Shown: piece by piece, positions 23,970 to 27,716 of the stretch
How positions within the stretch are numbered: the stretch's first letter is position 1
Layout of the letters: the number at the start of each line of letters is the position of its first letter
Source: Bdellovibrio sp.
GTDB lineage: Bacteria; Myxococcota; SpSt-1050
Length of the DNA stretch: 27,716 nt
Reading direction: 5' to 3'
NCBI GenBank assembly: GCA_020725805.1
Contig: DYEF01000095.1
Location: 1-27,716, forward strand
Program-made: the position numbers and the translations under genes
Notes under the pieces: generated by a model
Seen by the model: only the letters and a program-made list of their open reading frames with translations
What the model was told of the DNA's origin: nothing
Database searches by the model: none

Positions 23970-24808
23970 GAAATTTACCCGGAGTTTTTATAATTGCAGG
24001 TCTGATAATTATATTTGCACTTTTATTTTTCTATCTGTATTTTATCAAGGCAGATATTCTAAGGCTCAAAGAGAACCTCAAAAAAGAGATTAAAAAGGGA
24101 GATATAATCGTATTCTTTCCGGACTGGGAGAAGAACGACATACTCTCGCTCGAAGGATTACCGGTAATAGTCTCACAGGATAGGCAGTATCTGAACCTGT
24201 ACGGCTTCAGACGGGCATTCATTGTAAAAAACACAAAAACCTTTCAGAGCAAGGCTCTCCCTCTCTTAAACGAGATGCTTCTGAACAGAAAGTTCAGTTC
24301 AGGGAGATATGATGTCGAGGAGTATGCACTACCGCTGTGGAACCTCTCTTCACAAATAAACGATATCGGGGTCTATGTATCCGATGAAACTGAAAAAAGA
24401 GCGTGTTTGAAGGAAACCGGAAAATACAGATGCGGCGATATGGGCTGGCAGTATGTGGGTCTGTCTGCAGTAGATATCAACGGACAGCAGGCAGAGTGTA
24501 TCTGGGCACATCCCATCGGAGGGAAGAACATTATTATCGAGACTCAGCTTCCGCGGTCGGTATCCGGAAACTTCATAATCTACCGGGCACTTGCCTCCAC
24601 CTCAGGATTTGATTTCGACAAGCCGGAGGTAATTACAAATCTTTTCATAAATGACGAGAAGGTCTTTTCCTCTGCGATACACAGACAGAAGGAGTGGCAA
24701 AAGGATAAATTTGCCTACAAAAGCGATACCGGCAGGACCCTGAAAATCGAGATTTTCAGCCCGCGGGAATATAAGAACCATTTCTGTTTCAACATAGAAG
24801 CATTCTGA
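23966..24808 (+). CDS. Membrane-anchored protein of unknown function, coupled to the GT-C gene
   Basis: A 280-residue protein: one N-terminal membrane span (about 8-30, FIIAGLIIIFALLFFYLYF) followed by a short helix of charged residues and a large part outside the membrane. Residues about 40-115 are an alpha/beta-looking stretch (DIIVFFPDWEKNDILSLEG, RAFIVKN). About 165-280 looks like a beta-sandwich: WAHPIGGKNIIIETQLPRSV, NFIIYRALAST, LKIEIFSP, HFCFNIEAF, as in carbohydrate-binding jelly-roll domains; this is a pattern impression, not a family hit. Cys residues at about 147, 156 and 179 could be bridged. I chose ATG 23966, whose ATGA overlaps the TGA of the GT-C gene by 4 bases, over GTG 23957. 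The next gene overlaps by one base. The coupling implies a shared envelope-glycan task. Confidence 0.65.
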   Translation: MRNLPGVFIIAGLIIIFALLFFYLYFIKADILRLKENLKKEIKKGDIIVFFPDWEKNDILSLEGLPVIVSQDRQYLNLYGFRRAFIVKNTKTFQSKALPLLNEMLLNRKFSSGRYDVEEYALPLWNLSSQINDIGVYVSDETEKRACLKETGKYRCGDMGWQYVGLSAVDINGQQAECIWAHPIGGKNIIIETQLPRSVSGNFIIYRALASTSGFDFDKPEVITNLFINDEKVFSSAIHRQKEWQKDKFAYKSDTGRTLKIEIFSPREYKNHFCFNIEAF

Positions 24809-25467
24809 TGTTTTACAAGGTCTTTGAAGATATTTATCTTGTAGGAGGAACGGATTTAAGCGGACCGGCTGACTGCTGTGTCTATCTTCTGAACCTGAAA
24901 CCCTGCCTTCTTATCGACTCCGGACTCGGAAAAGTGCCAGAAAGGATTCTGGATAATATAAATGAGGCCGGAGTAAATATCTCCGAAATCAAATATCTCT
25001 TGCTTACACACTGCCACATTGACCATATCGGAGGGGCACCAGAGTTTAGGAAGAGGCTCGGCTTAAAGATTGCAGCGCACGAAAAGGATGCAGACGCCAT
25101 AACAAACGCAGACAGAACGCTCACTGCCGCAGACTGGTATAATATAAATCCGTCTCCCGCAGACGTTGACATTGTTCTCAGAGGAGAGAGAGGTATCATC
25201 GGGGACATATCCGGGCTCAGCTGGATTCACACACCCGGACATACACCGGGTTCTGTTGTATTCGTATACGAAACCGGAGGGAGGAAAATTCTTTTTGGTC
25301 AGGATATCCACGGACCACTTTCAGACGGATTCAGGTCCGACAGAAGGGATTACAAAAACAGTCTGAAAAAACTGATAGAACTGAATGCGGATATTCTATG
25401 TGAAGGTCATTACGGTGTCATAAAAGGAAGGGAAAAAGTGAGAAGTTTCATCGAGCAGTTTATTTAA
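24808..25467 (+). CDS. Metallo-beta-lactamase-fold hydrolase
   Basis: A 219-residue cytosolic protein (no signal peptide) of the MBL superfamily. Metal motif THCHIDH with H68, H70, D72 and H73, then H145 (TPGHTPGS), D166 (GQDIHG) and H201 (EGHYG) complete the dinuclear site. The arrangement resembles the glyoxalase II/lactonase-like branch, but the substrate cannot be read from the sequence. The start codon shares one base with the stop of the preceding gene (TGATG), indicating coupled translation with the membrane-anchored protein. gpsA follows 15 bases later. A role in removing or releasing a product of the same pathway is inference only. Confidence 0.88.
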   Translation: MFYKVFEDIYLVGGTDLSGPADCCVYLLNLKPCLLIDSGLGKVPERILDNINEAGVNISEIKYLLLTHCHIDHIGGAPEFRKRLGLKIAAHEKDADAITNADRTLTAADWYNINPSPADVDIVLRGERGIIGDISGLSWIHTPGHTPGSVVFVYETGGRKILFGQDIHGPLSDGFRSDRRDYKNSLKKLIELNADILCEGHYGVIKGREKVRSFIEQFI

Positions 25468-25482
25468 GAGGAGGAAATCCGG

Positions 25483-26511
25483 ATGGAGAATATAAAGGCC
25501 GGAGTAATAGGCGGTGGTTCGTGGGGGACGGCAATAGCCCAGCACCTCACCACCAACAACATCTCTGTGGACCTCTGGGTCTACGAAAAGGAACTCGTTG
25601 AGGAAATCAATAACAAACACGAAAACACGATCTTCCTGCCCTCAATCAGACTCAGTGAAAACATAAGGGCCTACAACGATATTCAGAGAGTAATCGAAGG
25701 GAAACAACTCATAATCTTCGTAACTCCGTCACATCACACAAAATCAATAGCAGACTCGGTCCACAACTCTCTTCCTGAGGGGGTTCCCGTTGTATGTGCC
25801 TCGAAAGGTATCGAGAATGACACGCTTATGACGATGGACGAGGTCCTTCACTATGTACTCCCGGGAAGATATCACAATTACCTCGCATATTTATCGGGTC
25901 CGACCTTCGCAAAAGAGGTGGCATCAGGGCTTCCTGCCACCTGCGTCGTGGCCAGCAGAAATGAGGAGGTGGCAAAACAGGTTCAGTTCTATTTTGCAAA
26001 CAAATCCTTCAGGATTTACACCTCGAATGACGTAGCCGGCGTCGAGCTGGGCGGGGCCATCAAGAATGTAATTGCGATTGCAGCCGGCATCTGCGACGGG
26101 GCAAGACTTGGCAACAATGCAAGGGCGGCTGTAATAACCAGAGGACTTGCGGAGATGACGAGGCTTGCCGTGAAGAAGGGAGCAAACCCGCTGACTCTTG
26201 CCGGACTTGCCGGCGTGGGAGACCTTGTCCTGACCTGCACCGGAGAGCTTTCGAGGAACCGGACCGTAGGAATCCTTCTCGGACAGGGGAAGAAGATTGA
26301 CGAGATTCTCTCCGGAATGAAGATGGTTGCAGAAGGGGTAAAGACATCCAAATCAGTCTATCAGCTCGCAAAAAAGCTGGATGTCGAGATGCCGATATCC
26401 GAAAAGATTTATCAGATTATCTATGAGGGACTAAACGTAAGGGAGGCGCTTTACACACTTATGACCAGAACGCTCAAGGCAGAGAATGAATATTCATCTC
26501 CGCTCGTTTAG
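25483..26511 (+). CDS. gpsA: Glycerol-3-phosphate dehydrogenase [NAD(P)+]
   Basis: Reduces dihydroxyacetone phosphate to sn-glycerol-3-phosphate, the precursor of phospholipid backbones. The 342-residue protein has the N-terminal nucleotide-binding motif GVIGGGSWGTAIA (7-19), FVTPSHHTKSI, ASKGIEND with K108, LSGPTFAKEV (137-146), GGAIKNVIAIAAGICDG with catalytic-type K194, GVGDLVLTC and ELSRNR (255-260). Length and motifs are those of GpsA throughout. ATG 25483 follows GAGGAGG by 8 bases. It sits 15 bases after the MBL gene and 6 bases before the DUF218 gene, in one long plus-strand operon. Confidence 0.97.
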   Translation: MENIKAGVIGGGSWGTAIAQHLTTNNISVDLWVYEKELVEEINNKHENTIFLPSIRLSENIRAYNDIQRVIEGKQLIIFVTPSHHTKSIADSVHNSLPEGVPVVCASKGIENDTLMTMDEVLHYVLPGRYHNYLAYLSGPTFAKEVASGLPATCVVASRNEEVAKQVQFYFANKSFRIYTSNDVAGVELGGAIKNVIAIAAGICDGARLGNNARAAVITRGLAEMTRLAVKKGANPLTLAGLAGVGDLVLTCTGELSRNRTVGILLGQGKKIDEILSGMKMVAEGVKTSKSVYQLAKKLDVEMPISEKIYQIIYEGLNVREALYTLMTRTLKAENEYSSPLV

Positions 26512-26517
26512 AAAGTT

Positions 26518-27294
26518 ATGCTGATAATAAATACAATAAAAATCGTCACACAGATTCTCCTCCCGCCGGGACTCATTGTACTCCTGCTGCTTCTATCTGC
26601 ATACTTTTTCTACAGAAAGGGAATAAGGATTGCGGCCTATATCAATCTCTTTCTGGGAGTTGCCTCATATCTGCTCTTCATTGAGCCTGTTCAGGATTAT
26701 TTTTACAGGGAGTTAGAGGAGGACCTGACACTGAATGCAAATCCCGACGGAGATGTGATTGTCGTTCTGGGAGGCGGGGTCTATGAAAATTCACCGGATC
26801 TAAGCGGAAATACCGTACCTTCCGATGAGGCACTTGCAAGAATAGTAATGGCCTACAGACTTCACAAAAGACTGAATGTCCCGATTATTACAACCGGCGG
26901 GAAACTCACCGAAGCCGATGCCACGGAGGCCGGAATAGCAAAGAGGTTTCTTATCGATTTCGGTGTGCACGAAAATATGATTATCACGGAGACCTTTTCG
27001 AGAACTACAAAAGAGAACGCAGAATACACCGCAAAGATATTAAAGGAGAAAGGATTCAGAAAGCCGGTACTCGTCACGACTGCTTTCCATATGAAAAGGG
27101 CGATAAACAACTTCAGGCTCTTCGGAATAGATGTAATACCCGCACCCTGTTCGTTCAGGGCTATAAATAAAAAAGAATATAAAATTTTCAATTACATCCC
27201 GGGTCCGTCCAATCCGTTTCCGCCCTTAAAGGAAATGCTCGGAATACTGCATACGGAAATCAGTATTTTTATAAAAGAACAATCCGGAAAATAG
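26518..27294 (+). CDS. DUF218 (YdcF/SanA/ElyC-type) membrane protein
   Basis: A 258-residue protein with two N-terminal membrane spans (about 9-30 and 36-55) and a DUF218 domain (about 78-240): DVIVVLGGGVYE, LHKRLNVPIITTGG, ETFSRTTKENAEYTAKIL, KPVLVTTAFHMKRAINNFRLFGIDVIPAP. This two-span plus DUF218 layout is that of ElyC, which affects handling of the undecaprenyl-phosphate carrier and wall assembly in E. coli. The biochemical activity of the domain is not settled. ATG 26518 lies 6 bases after the gpsA stop codon, with no strong ribosome binding site, so it may rely on coupled translation. It is the last gene of the operon and convergent with the aldolase gene. A terminator is not evident in the 31-base gap. 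Confidence 0.87.
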   Translation: MLIINTIKIVTQILLPPGLIVLLLLLSAYFFYRKGIRIAAYINLFLGVASYLLFIEPVQDYFYRELEEDLTLNANPDGDVIVVLGGGVYENSPDLSGNTVPSDEALARIVMAYRLHKRLNVPIITTGGKLTEADATEAGIAKRFLIDFGVHENMIITETFSRTTKENAEYTAKILKEKGFRKPVLVTTAFHMKRAINNFRLFGIDVIPAPCSFRAINKKEYKIFNYIPGPSNPFPPLKEMLGILHTEISIFIKEQSGK

Positions 27295-27325
27295 AATTTT
27301 CTCTAAATTGCATAATCTGCCTTAA

Positions 27326-27716
27326 TCAGAACAATCCCTTAAGTTCCCTGAACTCTCTCTGTGTGAGCATTTCCGGTCTTACACCTGCCATCAGAAGTCT
27401 CAATGTAATATCAGCGGCCTTGTTGGCTATATCCAGATGTTCAAATGCCGTCATCACATCCCTTTCGACCGATAATGCACCGTGCCGCTCCCACACAATT
27501 AGGGTCTTCCCAGATTCGAGCGCATTCAATGTCGCCTCTGCAAGTCTTTCGGAACCTGTCAGGAGATATTTTACAAAACCGATTCTGTCAGGCAGATTTA
27601 TGAAGACCTCCGGATGTGCCGATACAAGTATATCGCTGAGTTTTTTGGAAGACTGAAACTTTTTTATATGAGAAAGCGCAATCAGCTCTGTGGGATGCGT
27701 GTGCAGGACTACTCTC
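27326..27716 (-). CDS. C-terminal part of a class II (RhaD/FucA-type) aldolase, cut by the window edge
   Basis: The last 129 codons are open to the window edge. VVLHTHPTELIAL carries the HxH zinc-ligand motif of class II sugar-phosphate aldolases, and LIVWERHGALSVERDVMTAFEHLDIANKAADITLRL matches the region of the third zinc histidine, most like rhamnulose-1-phosphate aldolase (RhaD) in pattern and spacing. These enzymes split L-rhamnulose- or L-fuculose-1-phosphate, or related sugars, into dihydroxyacetone phosphate and an aldehyde. Sugar specificity cannot be set without the N-terminal half and the neighbouring genes. The gene is convergent with the DUF218 gene. Confidence 0.8.
   Translation of the reverse strand, partial: RVVLHTHPTELIALSHIKKFQSSKKLSDILVSAHPEVFINLPDRIGFVKYLLTGSERLAEATLNALESGKTLIVWERHGALSVERDVMTAFEHLDIANKAADITLRLLMAGVRPEMLTQREFRELKGLF

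Noticed and set aside
1-27716. CRISPR array, tRNA or rRNA genes, IS elements, prophage
   Set aside because: No regularly spaced repeats, cloverleaf-like sequence, rRNA-like stretch, transposase or phage structural gene was seen on either strand.

Overview
The window looks like a chromosomal segment of a Gram-negative (diderm) bacterium of moderate-to-low GC. It carries core genes (recA, yifB/comM, acs, gpsA, fur, tlyA) and envelope genes that imply an outer membrane: a beta-barrel porin-like protein, a SpoIID/LytB protein and a large secreted beta-propeller protein. That propeller protein has an Asp/Thr/Ser/Val-rich C-terminal linker and a short Cys-Ser-Cys end, as seen in many Myxococcota and 'deltaproteobacterial' surface proteins, so I lean to that broad group. 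This is an inference, and 16S or marker-gene phylogeny would be needed. I see no tRNA, rRNA, CRISPR array, IS element or prophage.

Layout. 1-5045 is on the minus strand: the 5' part of a secreted-protein gene behind a promoter with an A14 spacer, then an operon read as a dihydropyrimidine-dehydrogenase-like flavoprotein, ssnA and tlyA. 5166-9777 (minus) holds the 1268-residue seven-bladed propeller/InlB-repeat protein and a small membrane protein. 9942-11957 (minus) is acs with a textbook terminator. 12179-15666 (minus) is an iron module: fur-feoA behind one perfect Fur box, then an outer-membrane barrel and feoB behind a second, identical Fur box. 15700-17420 is AT-rich: a remnant 3' gene end and a degenerate sigma-54-activator-type regulator on the plus strand. 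17655-21105 (plus) is a tight yifB-recA-NlpC/P60 operon ending in a terminator. 21104-22306 (minus) is a SpoIID/LytB protein, divergent from 22317-27294 (plus): GT-C glycosyltransferase, a membrane-anchored unknown, a metallo-beta-lactamase-fold hydrolase, gpsA and a DUF218/ElyC-type protein. The window ends inside a minus-strand class II (RhaD-like) aldolase.

How the genes fit together. The iron module reads as regulated Fe(II) uptake with its own candidate outer-membrane channel. The DPD-like/ssnA pair resembles the ygfK/ssnA pair of anaerobic purine-degradation clusters, but with a different domain order in the oxidoreductase. The yifB-recA-NlpC/P60 operon joins recombination and transformation functions to a peptidoglycan hydrolase. 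The GT-C/unknown/MBL genes overlap by 1 or 4 bases and are probably translationally coupled, suggesting one envelope-glycan task.

Main points for follow-up are the DPD-like enzyme beside ssnA, the FeoA-barrel-FeoB arrangement, the regulator whose GAFTGA loop is lost, the A14 promoter, the recA-linked hydrolase, and a short GTGCCAGG repeat that also lies in frame inside spoIID.
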